64,000 nt of DNA from Skermanella aerolata KACC 11604 (lineage in GTDB: Bacteria; Pseudomonadota; Alphaproteobacteria; Azospirillales; Azospirillaceae): the NCBI RefSeq assembly GCF_000936425.1, contig NZ_AVFK01000014.1, positions 109,468 to 173,467 on the forward strand. The letters run 5' to 3'. Numbering within the stretch: the stretch's first letter is position 1; every line of letters starts with the position of its first letter. Below the pieces are notes generated by a model. That model saw only the letters and a list, made by a program, of their open reading frames with translations. It was not told where the DNA came from and did not search any database. Below, in pieces: positions 17,062-26,952 of the stretch. Position numbers and translations under genes: made by a program.

Positions 17062-20000
17062 TCAGCGCCGCGCCGCGGCGCGGCGCTCACCGCCTGGCCG
17101 CTCCGTGACCTGGTCGGCCGTCAGCTCTCCGGCAGGCTCGTCCCGCCCGCGCACCGTCACGGTCATGCCGCCGACCGTCTGACCGCAGGACAGCCCCGTA
17201 CCATCGCGCACGGTCAGCTTCACCTTGTAGACGCCGGGCTTGTCATAGGCATGGCGCAGCTTCTCGCCCGACCGCGACGTGCCGTCGCCCAGGTCCCAGG
17301 TATACTCCAAACCGGCGCCGTCCGGATCGCTCGTCCCGGAAGCGTCGAACAGCAATTGGTCATGCGCCCCTCCGGCAAACGCCTCGCGGTCGCCGCCAAG
17401 ACTGACCTGAGGGGAGGCGTTGACGTGGATGCGGCTGACCGCCTCGGCCTCGGCGCAGGAGGAATTCGAATCGTCCGTGACCGTCAGCCTGACCGGGTAG
17501 GTCCCCGGCTGGGCGAAAGCGTGCGAGACCTTCGCTCCCGACGCCGTCGTCCCGTCGGCGAAGTCCCAGCGGTACTCCGTCAGCTTGCCGTCCCAGTCGA
17601 TCGAGCCGCCGCCGTCGAAGGCGACGGTCTCGCCGGCGCAGACGCTCCGGTCCGGCCCGGCGGAGGCCGAGGGCGGACGGTTGACGTGCAACGCCTTCGA
17701 TGCGGCTCGCCGGCTGTTCGCCAGCCCGGCGCCGTCGTCGGCGGTCAGCACCACGTTGTAGACGCCGGGATCGCTGAAGACATGGGAGATCTCGGCGCCC
17801 GTCGCCTTCGCGCCGTCGCCCAAGTCCCACTCGAAGTTGCGGATCGCCCCGTCGGCGTCGCTAGACTGCCGAGCGTCCAGCCCGAACGGCCGCCCGAAGC
17901 AGGCCCCTCCGGCTACGGAAATCACCGGCGCCGGAGCCGCATTGACCGTCACCTTCGCGGTCGCCCGGGTGCTGCTGTTGGGCAGGCCGGCATCGTCGGT
18001 CACCGTCAGCGTGACGGTATGGTCACCGCTCTCCTTGTAGCGGTGCCGGGCAACCATCCCCGTTCCGGAGTTGCCGTCGCCGAAGTCCCAGCGATAGCGG
18101 CCGACCGCCCCGTCCGGATCGGTTGAACCGGAACCGTCGAAGCTCACCTCCTCGTTCACCGCCACGACGCGGTCGGGCCCTGCTACCGCGACCGGCGGCG
18201 CGTTGGCGACGATCCTGTGCTGCGCCGAAACCACGCTGCACGCGGTCGCTCCGGCGGCGGGCTCGACCGACAATGTGGCGACATAGACGCCGGGCTTGTC
18301 ATAGGCGTGCTCGACGTCGCGCCCCTCAGCCGAGGCGCCGTCGCCGAAGTCCCAGCGATAGTGCGCGATCGCGGCGTCCTGCGCGGCCTTGAAGCCGGCC
18401 GGGCTGCCGACCGGAATGCGGTCCGGAGCGTCGATCTTCGCCACCGGCGCCGCCGCCACCTCGACCGCTACCTCGTCGGTGCTGGTGTTGTCGCACTGGC
18501 CCGCCTTGTCGCCCTCGATGGTCAGGAGGACCCTGTAATTGCCCGGCTTGCGGAAGACATGGACCGGCTTCTCGCCGCCGCCGATATTGCCGTCGCCGAA
18601 GTCCCAGGTGAACCGGTTGACCACGCCGTCGAAATCGTGGGAGCCGGAACCGTCGAAATGCACGTCGGTATTGGCGCAAACCTTCAGGTCCGGCCCCGCC
18701 TCCGCTATCGGCGATTCATCGACCACGACCACCAGCCGATCGGTGTGGCTGCTGTGGGCGAAGCTGGATTCGTCCTCGACCGTCAGGGTCACCGGATACA
18801 CCGCACCCTTGCGGTAGGTCTTGGCGGGATTGACCGTTTCCGCCGTCGTCCCGTCGCCGAAGTCCCAGCGGTAGCGCAGAAGCCCGCCGTCAGGATCGGA
18901 AGAACCGCTGCCGTCGAGCAGCACGGTATCGCCGGCGCAGACCTGCTTGTTGGCCCCCGCGACCGCGATCGGCGGCCGGTTGATCGTGACGGTGATCGCC
19001 GTCGACGCCCTGCCGTTCGGCAGCCCGGTCCCGTCGTCGACCGTCAGCGACACCGGATAGCTGCCGCCCTCCGCATAGGTATGCGTCACCCGCACCCCGC
19101 CGCCGGCGGCCGAGCCGTCGCCGAAGTCCCAGCGGAAGGTCAGCGGGTCGCCGTCGGCATCGGCGGAGGCAGATCCGTCGAACTCGATCACGGTGCCGCC
19201 GCTCAGGATGTCCGGCCCGGCGGAAGCCACCGGCGGCGCGTTGATCCTGATCGCAACCGTATCCTGAGCGGTGCCGTTCAGGGCGCCGGATCGGTCCGTC
19301 ACCGTCAGCCGCGCCGTGTAGGTCCCCGGCCTGTCGTAGCGCCGCACCGTCTCGCAGCCGACGGCCTTGGTCTCGACATCGCTGAAGTCCCACCGGAACG
19401 CCGGGCCGGTTCCATCCGGATCGGACGAGTTGCAGCCGTTCAGCCTGACCGCCAATCCCGGCGCAGAAATCAGGTCCGGCCCCGCCAGCGCCAGCGGCGG
19501 CGCGTTGACGAAGACCAGCGCCTCGTCGTAATCGACGGCATCCGGCTGGCCGGTATCGTCGCGCACCGTCAGCCGGGCGCGGTAGGTCCCCGGTTCCGTG
19601 TAGCGGTGCGAAGCCTGCTTTCCCCCGGCAGCGGTTCCGTCACCGAACTCCCACTGCCAGCCCATGATGTCGCCGTCCGGATCGAGCGATCCCTGCCCCG
19701 AGAACACTACCGTCTGACCGGGCGCCGCCACCTGATCCGGTCCGGCATCCGCTATCGGCGCCGCATTGACCAGCACCCGTAAGCTATCGCCGGCACTGCT
19801 CCGCACCGTGCCTGAGTCGTCCGTCACCGTCAGCCTGACGGTATAGGCGCCGACCTTGCGGTAGACGTGCGATGTGGTTTGGCCCGTCCCGGCGGCGCCG
19901 TCGCCGAAGTCCCAGTCGTAGCGCGCGATCACGCCGTCCGGATCGCTGGAGCCGCCGCCGTCGAAGCTGACTTCGCTGGCCGTCACCACCTGATCCGGTC

Positions 20001-21924
20001 CCGCATCGGCCACCGGCGGCGCATTGACCACGACGGTCAGATCGTCTTCCGCCGTGTTGGTCGACGTCCTGGAATCGTCGGTCACCGCCAGACCTACTCT
20101 GTAAGTCCCCGGCGTCCTGTAGGCATAGGTCACCTTCGCCCCGTCACCCTTGGCGCCGTCGCCGAAGTCCCAGGCATGGTCGATCAGCACGCCGTCGCGA
20201 TCGACCGATCCCGAAGCGTCGAAGGCGATCACTTCGCCCACCGCGACACTGCGGTCCGGTCCGGCATTCGCGACCGGCGGGTCGTTGACGACCACCTTCA
20301 GCCCGGCTCGGCCGATGCTGTTGGCCACTCCGGCATCGTCGCGCACTTCCAGCCCGATGCGGTAAGTCCCCGGCTTCTGAAAGGCGTGCTCGACCGCCCG
20401 CCCCGACGCCGCCGTGCCGTCGCCGAAGTCCCAGGAATAGTCCGTTATGCTGCCGTCGATGTCATAGCTGCTGCCGCCGTCCAGCCTCAGCGCCTCGCCG
20501 ACGGAGATCCGCGTGTCCGTCCCGGCCACCGCCACCGGCGGCGCGTTGACCTGTACCAGCACGGTATCGGTGCCGGCATTGCAGGGCGCCGGCGTGTCGT
20601 CCTCGACGCTCAGCGTCACGACATGGCGCCCCGGCGTGGTGAACGCGTGCCGCGCCTTCGCCCCGTCGCTGCGCGTCCCGTCGCCCATGTTCCATGAAAA
20701 GCGGGTGATCGGCCGGTCGCCCTGCTGCGACCCGGTCCCCTCGAAGATCACCGCCTCTCCCGGCGCCGCTACCTTGTCCGCCCCGGCAACCGCCGTCGGC
20801 GGCCGCTTCAGGAAGACGCTGAACGGCAGGACGGTCCCGTTGCCGACGGCTCCCGACCCATCCAGCACCCGGAGCTTGCCCATATATCCACCTGCACGGT
20901 CGTATCGGTGGATCACGGTACGTCCGTCCCCTGTCGAACCGTCGCCGAACTCCCAGCGGTAACGCAGCGAATCGCCGTCCGCATCGACTGTTCTGGACGC
21001 ATCGAACGCGACCGAGGAGCAATCGGCCAGCGTCTCCACCCGTGCATCCGGCTGCGGGCGCTGGTTAGGCCGTCGGGCACGCACCGGCAGCAGGATCGGC
21101 ACCGGCTTGCCGGCCTCGTCCGTCACCGTGAACGTCGCGTCGTTCGGCACCTCGTCGCCGCCGGCGAACAGGATGGCGGCGATGCCTCCGCGCTCTTCCG
21201 GATCGACCTGCACGGTCGAAGCCTTCCAGTCGCCTTGCGCCGATGCCGCGAGCGCCTGGGTCCGGAACGCCGATACGAAGGTGACCTCTCCGTTGGCCGC
21301 GTCGAAGTTCCGGATCGTCAGGCTTCGGGCTTCCGCTGGGACCCGGAATCGAAGTTCCGCCAGCGACCGCTTGTCCGGCATCCGGACGGTCGGCCGCTCG
21401 TCCTGCAACTCCAGCCCCGCAGGCTCCAGGTTGCGGTGATCGCGCAGGCTGACCGTCGCGGTGAACAGGTTGGCATCGTCGCCGCCGACACCATCGACCA
21501 CCAGCCGGAACACCCTGCGGCCATCCACGACATCGGCGTCGGCGGGATCGAGTTCGCCCAAGGTCGCCCACTTCCCGTCCGTCGCCGGATCGGCGGCGAA
21601 GCGGCGCGTCATCAGCAGCGTATCGCCCCGCCCATAGACCATGAATCGCGTCTCGGTATCGGGCTTGCCGTAGACCAGATCATGGTCGCCGCCGAGATCG
21701 GGGTCGAAGACCCTGACATAGAGCCGCTCCGACGTATCCTGGGGCATGTTCAGCAGGATCGTCTCCTGGTGATCGTCGTCGCCTTCCTGTGGCAGGGCCT
21801 TCGGCCCATAGGTCACGGACAGCGGGCGCTCCGCCAAACTCTCCTGGGCTTCGCCGGTCGCTACCCACAGGAGGAAAGCAAACAAAAAAGACGACAGAAA
21901 CCACGTTCCCTTGCCGTGCCCCAC
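17062..21924 (-). CDS. Giant exported protein with 15 PKD domains
   Basis: A 1620-residue protein starting at GTG 21924 after GGGAGGAAAGC. A signal peptide (FLSSFLFAFLLWVATGEAQ) is followed by ~270 residues of unassigned beta-rich sequence, then 15 successive PKD-type repeats of about 85-90 residues. Each has the (W)(D/E)(F/L)GDG core followed by H.Y..PG.Y...L.V.DD. Repeat 7 is degenerate (WDFSDVETKA). The last repeat runs almost to the C-terminus, with no anchor or sorting signal. PKD domains usually mediate extracellular binding or spacing. It sits between a LysM-FecR gene (21 bases upstream) and a cyclase gene, so it may be a sensory or adhesive scaffold in the periplasm. The role is inference. 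Confidence 0.85.
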   Translation of the reverse strand: MGHGKGTWFLSSFLFAFLLWVATGEAQESLAERPLSVTYGPKALPQEGDDDHQETILLNMPQDTSERLYVRVFDPDLGGDHDLVYGKPDTETRFMVYGRGDTLLMTRRFAADPATDGKWATLGELDPADADVVDGRRVFRLVVDGVGGDDANLFTATVSLRDHRNLEPAGLELQDERPTVRMPDKRSLAELRFRVPAEARSLTIRNFDAANGEVTFVSAFRTQALAASAQGDWKASTVQVDPEERGGIAAILFAGGDEVPNDATFTVTDEAGKPVPILLPVRARRPNQRPQPDARVETLADCSSVAFDASRTVDADGDSLRYRWEFGDGSTGDGRTVIHRYDRAGGYMGKLRVLDGSGAVGNGTVLPFSVFLKRPPTAVAGADKVAAPGEAVIFEGTGSQQGDRPITRFSWNMGDGTRSDGAKARHAFTTPGRHVVTLSVEDDTPAPCNAGTDTVLVQVNAPPVAVAGTDTRISVGEALRLDGGSSYDIDGSITDYSWDFGDGTAASGRAVEHAFQKPGTYRIGLEVRDDAGVANSIGRAGLKVVVNDPPVANAGPDRSVAVGEVIAFDASGSVDRDGVLIDHAWDFGDGAKGDGAKVTYAYRTPGTYRVGLAVTDDSRTSTNTAEDDLTVVVNAPPVADAGPDQVVTASEVSFDGGGSSDPDGVIARYDWDFGDGAAGTGQTTSHVYRKVGAYTVRLTVTDDSGTVRSSAGDSLRVLVNAAPIADAGPDQVAAPGQTVVFSGQGSLDPDGDIMGWQWEFGDGTAAGGKQASHRYTEPGTYRARLTVRDDTGQPDAVDYDEALVFVNAPPLALAGPDLISAPGLAVRLNGCNSSDPDGTGPAFRWDFSDVETKAVGCETVRRYDRPGTYTARLTVTDRSGALNGTAQDTVAIRINAPPVASAGPDILSGGTVIEFDGSASADADGDPLTFRWDFGDGSAAGGGVRVTHTYAEGGSYPVSLTVDDGTGLPNGRASTAITVTINRPPIAVAGANKQVCAGDTVLLDGSGSSDPDGGLLRYRWDFGDGTTAETVNPAKTYRKGAVYPVTLTVEDESSFAHSSHTDRLVVVVDESPIAEAGPDLKVCANTDVHFDGSGSHDFDGVVNRFTWDFGDGNIGGGEKPVHVFRKPGNYRVLLTIEGDKAGQCDNTSTDEVAVEVAAAPVAKIDAPDRIPVGSPAGFKAAQDAAIAHYRWDFGDGASAEGRDVEHAYDKPGVYVATLSVEPAAGATACSVVSAQHRIVANAPPVAVAGPDRVVAVNEEVSFDGSGSTDPDGAVGRYRWDFGDGNSGTGMVARHRYKESGDHTVTLTVTDDAGLPNSSTRATAKVTVNAAPAPVISVAGGACFGRPFGLDARQSSDADGAIRNFEWDLGDGAKATGAEISHVFSDPGVYNVVLTADDGAGLANSRRAASKALHVNRPPSASAGPDRSVCAGETVAFDGGGSIDWDGKLTEYRWDFADGTTASGAKVSHAFAQPGTYPVRLTVTDDSNSSCAEAEAVSRIHVNASPQVSLGGDREAFAGGAHDQLLFDASGTSDPDGAGLEYTWDLGDGTSRSGEKLRHAYDKPGVYKVKLTVRDGTGLSCGQTVGGMTVTVRGRDEPAGELTADQVTERPGGERRAAARR

Positions 21925-21945
21925 GCTTTCCTCCCGGTTTTCTTG

Positions 21946-24321
21946 TCAGTCGAAACGATAGCGCCGGCCGTTGCCGACATAGTCCTCAAGCAGCACATCC
22001 TTCAGAACGGCGGGTCCGCGAGCCCCCGCCGGCAGCGTCAGCGTCCCGCGATAGACTCCGCTGGCCTCGCTCAGGCGCAGGTAGTCCGTGAAGACCTCGC
22101 CGCCGACCGCAACGGTGACCTGCGCCGCCTGCCTCAGGCCGGACTTGTCGCGGGCGGTCACTTCCACCGCCAGCCGTCCGCCTTTTTCCATCTGTTTCGG
22201 TTCGACGCGCTGTCCCGCCAGTTCCGGGGGATCCTGGTCCAGGCTGACCTGCCAGCGTTCGATCCCGGTATTGCCGACCCGGTCGGTCGCCTGCATCTCG
22301 ATCCTGTTGGGACCGGAAACCAATTCGACCCGTTCTTCGAACCGCCCGCCCGAATTGTCGATCTCCTTGCCGTTGAGCGTCAATTGGGCATCCGGCTCGA
22401 CCGTCCCGGACAGCGTCAGCCACTCGGTCCCGGTTACCGGCGGCGGTTCCGCATCGGTCTGGATACGCGGCGCTTCCCGGTCTATCGAAGCCTGGAACGC
22501 GTCTTCGGTGACGACGCCGTTGGACGCGGTCACCGACAGCGTCAGGTCTTCCCGATCCACCGCCAGCGGCACCGTCAGGACGAAGCGCCCCCTGGCGTCG
22601 CTGAAGGCGGATGCCCGCAGCGGACCGGCCGAAGACCGCACGCCGATCCGGGCATTGGCCTCGGTCGTTCCCGACAGCGTCAGCGGGCTGCGGTTCGTCA
22701 CGAAATGCAACGGTCCCAGACGCGGCAAACCGGGATCATAGGCGACGGCCGCCTTGCCGGCCGGCGTATGGACGAACGCCCGCGTCCGCTCCGTCCGGTT
22801 GCCCGCGGCATCGACCGCCGAGACCGCGATCTCGTTGACGCCATGGACCGGCACGACGCTCGCCTGGAACGCGCCGTCCGGAGCGACCTTCAGCACCTCG
22901 CCCCGGAACGAGAGCACCGCATCCGGTTCCGTCGTTCCCTGGACAGTCACAACAGGCTCCCGCAGCACGGCGCCATCGGCCGGCTCCGAGATCGCCAGAT
23001 AAGGCGGGACGGTATCCGTGCGGATGTTGAACCGCCAGGTCTCGCTCCGCTCTCCCGGCAGCCCAAACTTATCCAGCGCCGCGACCCGCCAGTAATAGGA
23101 CCCGATCTCCAGCCCCGTCGTCTCCATGCTGTTCCGCTGCAAACCCCAGCGGCTTTCGACGACGTGCTGGAAGATGCTGTCCTGCCCGATCTCCAGCCAG
23201 TAGCCGGTGGAATCCGGCACCGCGTTCCAGGCCAGCACCGCCCCGGCGTTGAAGATCGTGCCGTCGTCGGCGGGACTGACAAGTTCGGGCTTGGCCAGCA
23301 CGCCGATGGTCTCGCTCGGCGCCTGTCCCGCCCGCACGACCGTCCCCTCGTTGCGCCCCAGGGTGACGCTCGCTCCGTTGCTCGCCACCTCCAGCGTGGC
23401 GTCGTCGTAATTGGTGAACTTCGATCCCCGCTTGTCGCGCTCGACCCAGAAATTGGTCGAGTTGATCTGCGTATCGACGTTGGGGATCTCCAGCTCGAAG
23501 GTCTTGCGCCGGCTCTTCCCTGCCAGCAGGGCATAGAAATCGCCCTCGATCAGGTTGACCTTGGCCTCCTGCGCCCGCTCCAGCGGGTCGGCGCGCATCC
23601 GCATGATGACCGCTTCCGAGTTGGAGCTGAGCCGCAGCCTGCTTTCGTCGCGGAACGTGATCTGCGCGGTCGAGCGCGACAGCGTCCGCACCCGCTCCTC
23701 TTCCGTCAGCACGGACTTCACCGGCCGGTCGCCCCAGTCCAGGTCGCGCGGACGGCGTCCCTCGACCTCTCCCTGGCGGTCGCTCAGCAATGCCTCCACC
23801 GCCGCGTCGCGTGCCTTGGAAGCCGTTTCCAGCGCCTTGTCGGCCGCCTTCTCCGCTCCGCCGGCCAGCTTGATCGCCCCGTCCCAATCGCCGGCCTGCC
23901 GCCGCGCCTGAGCCTGCTCGTGCAGGGAGACCGCCTCGTCGATCTGGTCGGCGGCGAAGACCTTCGCCCCGGCCTGCGTCGCCGCCTGGATGTGGTCGAG
24001 CGCCGATGCCACCGCCTTCGCGGCCCGGCTCACTTGGGTCACGGGAATCCTCAACTCGATCCCGGGTCTTGCATCCGCGACCGATGCCAGCCCGCTCGCC
24101 TTCAGGATCTCGGTCCACAGGTTGGGATCACCCAGATGCTGGCGGGCAAGGTCCCGCAGGCTCTGTCCCTCCTTCAGCGTCACCCGGACCATGCCGTCGC
24201 TGGTGGCGGCGGCTGCGGCAGCCGGCGGCATCATGGGCACGAGCGCCACCAGAAACATGCCGGCAGCAATGCAACGTGCCCGGACGTACCGGCCCTCAAT
24301 GCTCTTGCCACGCACCATCAT
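21946..24321 (-). CDS. Exported LysM-FecR domain protein with Ig-like repeats
   Basis: About 791 residues, starting at ATG 24321 (an in-frame ATG 15 codons upstream is possible). After a signal peptide ending in a poly-Ala stretch, a LysM-like domain (KEGQSLRDLARQHLGDPNLW) spans about 40-90, followed by a helical stretch around 100-190. A FecR-type beta domain (STAQITFRDESRLRLSSNSE) lies around 205-330, then several Ig-like or fibronectin-like beta modules with repeated 'L(T/S)LSGT(T/V)E(A/P)(N/D)A' openings. It is the first gene of the three-gene operon with the PKD protein and the cyclase. FecR-type domains next to cyclases are a recurrent arrangement in proteobacteria; the ligand is unknown. 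Confidence 0.82.
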   Translation of the reverse strand: MMVRGKSIEGRYVRARCIAAGMFLVALVPMMPPAAAAAATSDGMVRVTLKEGQSLRDLARQHLGDPNLWTEILKASGLASVADARPGIELRIPVTQVSRAAKAVASALDHIQAATQAGAKVFAADQIDEAVSLHEQAQARRQAGDWDGAIKLAGGAEKAADKALETASKARDAAVEALLSDRQGEVEGRRPRDLDWGDRPVKSVLTEEERVRTLSRSTAQITFRDESRLRLSSNSEAVIMRMRADPLERAQEAKVNLIEGDFYALLAGKSRRKTFELEIPNVDTQINSTNFWVERDKRGSKFTNYDDATLEVASNGASVTLGRNEGTVVRAGQAPSETIGVLAKPELVSPADDGTIFNAGAVLAWNAVPDSTGYWLEIGQDSIFQHVVESRWGLQRNSMETTGLEIGSYYWRVAALDKFGLPGERSETWRFNIRTDTVPPYLAISEPADGAVLREPVVTVQGTTEPDAVLSFRGEVLKVAPDGAFQASVVPVHGVNEIAVSAVDAAGNRTERTRAFVHTPAGKAAVAYDPGLPRLGPLHFVTNRSPLTLSGTTEANARIGVRSSAGPLRASAFSDARGRFVLTVPLAVDREDLTLSVTASNGVVTEDAFQASIDREAPRIQTDAEPPPVTGTEWLTLSGTVEPDAQLTLNGKEIDNSGGRFEERVELVSGPNRIEMQATDRVGNTGIERWQVSLDQDPPELAGQRVEPKQMEKGGRLAVEVTARDKSGLRQAAQVTVAVGGEVFTDYLRLSEASGVYRGTLTLPAGARGPAVLKDVLLEDYVGNGRRYRFD

Positions 24322-24437
24322 GAACCTGGGAACCCTCAAAGAGGCAATATTCCGCCTTTTTATCATCGATCGATGAAACTATCGCTCTCTCAAAAGGGGG
24401 CCATTTGTCCCAAAATGCCCTTAATCGCGATCCGACA

Positions 24438-24522
24438 GGTGAACGGCTTCACACAGAAACCCGACGGCGTGTAAGCCGGATTACAGGCGGCGAGGGGCTC
24501 CCCGGTTAAGTTTGGTTCATCG
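24438..24522 (+). promoter_or_regulatory. Two-site CRP-like promoter of the small repeat-protein genes
   Basis: Two dyads are visible: GGTGAACGGCTTCACA (24438-24453, GTGA-N6-TCAC) and TGTAAGCCGGATTACA (24470-24485, TGTAA-N6-TTACA), with centres 32 bp apart. TAAGTT at 24507-24512 fits a -10 element. If it is one, the start is the A at 24519 and the second dyad is centred at -41.5, the class II position for CRP-type activators. The same arrangement, without gaps, recurs at 28090-28174. Seen directly: dyads and spacing. Inferred: activator identity and start site. Confidence 0.6.
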
Positions 24523-24586
24523 AACAAGACGGCCTCGCAAGACACACCGAACCAACCGATCACCCCCCACGAAGGAGCCCCAAGCC

Positions 24587-24910
24587 ATGATCCGCATCGC
24601 CGCCCTGACGACTTCCGCCCTGATCGCCCTGTCCCTGGTTGCCGGCCCCGCTTCCGCCCAGCAGAAGGGCGGCGTCCAGATCGCCGGCAACGCCACGGTC
24701 ATCGGTCTCGCCAACAACGCCGTCAACGCCGCGACCGGCTTCCTCGCCAAGGCCGACCAGAACATCGGCGCCATCAAGGGCGACGTGAAGATCGACGGCA
24801 ACGCCACGGTGATCGGCCTCGCCAACAACGCGGTCAACGCCTCGACCGGCTTCCTCTCCAAGGCCTGCCAGAACATCGGCGTGATCAGCTCGGAAAGCGG
24901 CTGCGAATAA
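24587..24910 (+). CDS. Small secreted two-repeat protein, paralogue 1
   Basis: A 107-residue protein with a clean signal peptide (ALTTSALIALSLVAGPASA, then QQ). The mature part is two copies of a 37-residue unit, KGxVxIxGNATVIGLANNA and onward to the next repeat, followed by a short tail ending SGCE. One cysteine in the second unit (SKACQ) and one in the tail could pair. The alternating hydrophobic/small pattern with Gly-Asn turns suggests a beta-strand stack. Start ATG 24587 follows GAAGGAG. Paralogue 2 lies 81 bases downstream, probably in the same transcript, and paralogue 3 is at 28293. I do not recognise a named family; see findings for the surface-fibre hypothesis. Confidence 0.75.
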   Translation: MIRIAALTTSALIALSLVAGPASAQQKGGVQIAGNATVIGLANNAVNAATGFLAKADQNIGAIKGDVKIDGNATVIGLANNAVNASTGFLSKACQNIGVISSESGCE

Positions 24911-24991
24911 CCCGGCGCCGCCTCCCTGCCCTCCTCCGATCCTGAACCGATCCTTTCCAGTTCGACCATCCCCCTGAAGGAGACAACCGCC

Positions 24992-25315
24992 ATGATCCGC
25001 ATCGCCGCCCTGACGACTTCCGCCCTGATCGCCCTGACCCTGGTTGCCGGTCCCGCTTCCGCCCAGCAGAAGGGCGGCGTCCAGATCGCCGGCAACGCCA
25101 CGGTGATCGGCCTCGCCAACAACGCCGTCAACGCAGCGACCGGCTTCCTCGCCAAGGCCGACCAGAACGTCGGCTCGATCAAGGGCAACGTGAAGGTTGA
25201 CGGCAACGCCACGGTGATCGGCCTCGCCAACAACGCGGTCAACGCTTCGACCGGTTTCCTCTCCAAGGCCTGCCAGTCGGTTGGCTCGATGGACTCGAGC
25301 AGCGGCTGCGAATAG
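24992..25315 (+). CDS. Small secreted two-repeat protein, paralogue 2
   Basis: A 107-residue protein almost identical to the gene at 24587: the same signal peptide (one Ser to Thr change), the same two 37-residue GNATVIGLANNAVNA units and the same SGCE tail with two cysteines. The differences cluster in the turn between units (SIKGNVKVD for AIKGDVKID) and in the tail. GAAGGAG precedes ATG 24992. The 81-base gap from paralogue 1 shows no separate promoter, and the pair ends at the strong terminator at 25366, so they look like one operon. Confidence 0.75.
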   Translation: MIRIAALTTSALIALTLVAGPASAQQKGGVQIAGNATVIGLANNAVNAATGFLAKADQNVGSIKGNVKVDGNATVIGLANNAVNASTGFLSKACQSVGSMDSSSGCE

Positions 25316-25365
25316 CCCCACGCCGCCGGCCAACCGCCTTCTCCCCCTGTTCATGATCCGGACTG

Positions 25366-25398
25366 GCCCCGCGGTTCACGCCGCGGGGCATTTTCTTT
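25366..25398 (+). terminator. Intrinsic terminator after paralogue 2
   Basis: GCCCCGCGG and CCGCGGGGC form a perfect 9-bp stem around TTCACG, followed by ATTTTCTTT. This is a classical Rho-independent terminator for the two-gene transcript. Confidence 0.85.
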
Positions 25399-25494
25399 GC
25401 TCGCTTCCGCCTCCCCGGCTTTTCACCCCGGCGGAAGCGTGCATACACTCGGACATCCCCGTCGGACGGGATCGACCAGAGTGAGCCTTCCCAA

Positions 25495-26952
25495 GTGCCT
25501 GCGCGCCGGTTGCCCATCCCGCTGCTGCCCACCGCCGTCACGCTGGCCGGCTTCCTGATCCATGCGTTCTGGCCCGGACTGCGTACCCGCTTCGGCCTTG
25601 CCGCCGACACCGTCATAGACGACGCGGTCACCGTAGCTGCCGGGTCCGCCGGGTGGCTGGGTCTGGCATGGCTGGGTGTCCGCATCGTTGACGGCCTGCT
25701 GCGGCGGCTCGCGGTCGCTCACCACGCACCGGCCGCACCCCGGCTGGTCAGCGATCTGGCGCGCTTCGCCTTCTTTGGCCTGGCTGTCGTGGCCATCGCC
25801 GGTTCCGTTCTCCATCTCCCGGTCACGGGATTGCTGGCGACATCCGGCGTCCTGATCGCCGTCCTCGGTTTCGCGCTGCGCGGCGTCCTGTCCGACGTAT
25901 TCTCCGGCATCGCGATCAATGTCGAGCACCCTTACCGGATCGGCGACTGGCTTCAGGTCGGTGCGGCAGGCGCCGGTGCACCCGTGACCGGCCGGGTGGT
26001 CGAGGTGAACTGGCGCTCTACCCGTCTCATGACCAACGACGGCACGACCGTCGTGATGCCCAACGGCCTGATCGCGTCCAGCCGCTTCGTCAATCTCAGC
26101 ATGCCGGATCCCAGTTACCGGACCAGCATACGGGTCCACCTGGACCCGGCCGTTCCAGTGGACCGGGCGCGGCGTATCCTGACGACGGCCCTGCTGTCGG
26201 TCGATCACCTGCTGGCCGAGCGCACTCCCGACGTGGTCGTTGAAGGCGTCGATGAAGCGGGCGTCAGCTATCTGCTGCGCTTCTGGGTCCCGGATTACGG
26301 GTCCGAAATTCTATGCCGGGACGCGGTTTCGGCGGCCATGCTGAACGCCCTGCATCACGCCGGCCTGCCGCTGGCCGTGCCGCGCCGCTCGATGGTATCG
26401 CTGCGCCACATCGATCCGGACCCGAACGGCGGCGAGTTGTGCGGCCGCATGCTCCGTACCATCGACCTGTTCCAAGCCTTCACGCCGGCGGAACTCGACG
26501 ACCTGTCACACCGCATGATGCGCCGTTCCATACCGTCCGGCGCCACCGTCTTCCGCCAGGGCGACCCCGGCGCTTCCCTGTTCCTGCTGACCGAAGGCGT
26601 GATGGAAGTCAGGACCTGCGTCGCCACCGCGGCATCGCCGGTCGTGCTGGACCGCATGCATCCCGGCGATATCTTCGGGGAAATGGCGCTCCTGACCGGC
26701 GAGCCCCGCAGCGCTACCGTCATAGCGCTCTGCGACGCCGTCATCTTCGAATTGTCGGACGAACTGCTGCGCCCCATGCTGCACGACCGCGCCGAACTGG
26801 CGGAACGCCTATCCGACCTGATGGCCGACCGGGCGCGCCGCAACGCCGAGAAACGAGCCTCCGCCCTCCGCCCGATGCCGCCGGCGGCGGTGCCGCAACG
26901 CCACGACCTCCTGGACCGCCTCCGCCGCTTCTTCGCCTTGCCGAGGGCGTGA
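25495..26952 (+). CDS. MscS-type channel with C-terminal cyclic-nucleotide-binding domain
   Basis: A 485-residue protein (GTG start). Three or four N-terminal TM helices are followed by the MscS pore region and beta domain (GVLIAVLGFALRGVLSDVFS, then NVEHPYRIGDWLQVG and TRLMTNDGTTVVMPN), at about 95-200. The C-terminal ~130 residues are a cNMP-binding domain with the phosphate cassette FGEMALLTGEPRSAT, including the Glu and Arg that hold the cyclic phosphate. This is the layout of bacterial cyclic-nucleotide-gated channels related to MscS. Two cyclases encoded nearby could supply the ligand. Gating by cAMP is an expectation from the family, not shown here. Confidence 0.88.
   Translation: MPARRLPIPLLPTAVTLAGFLIHAFWPGLRTRFGLAADTVIDDAVTVAAGSAGWLGLAWLGVRIVDGLLRRLAVAHHAPAAPRLVSDLARFAFFGLAVVAIAGSVLHLPVTGLLATSGVLIAVLGFALRGVLSDVFSGIAINVEHPYRIGDWLQVGAAGAGAPVTGRVVEVNWRSTRLMTNDGTTVVMPNGLIASSRFVNLSMPDPSYRTSIRVHLDPAVPVDRARRILTTALLSVDHLLAERTPDVVVEGVDEAGVSYLLRFWVPDYGSEILCRDAVSAAMLNALHHAGLPLAVPRRSMVSLRHIDPDPNGGELCGRMLRTIDLFQAFTPAELDDLSHRMMRRSIPSGATVFRQGDPGASLFLLTEGVMEVRTCVATAASPVVLDRMHPGDIFGEMALLTGEPRSATVIALCDAVIFELSDELLRPMLHDRAELAERLSDLMADRARRNAEKRASALRPMPPAAVPQRHDLLDRLRRFFALPRA

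Noticed and set aside
20908..24474. Very long plus-strand open frame of 1188 codons
   Set aside because: It lies opposite the PKD and LysM-FecR genes. High GC makes long antisense frames, the composition is Arg/Asp/Gly-rich without domains, and the minus-strand genes have clear domains and signal peptides.
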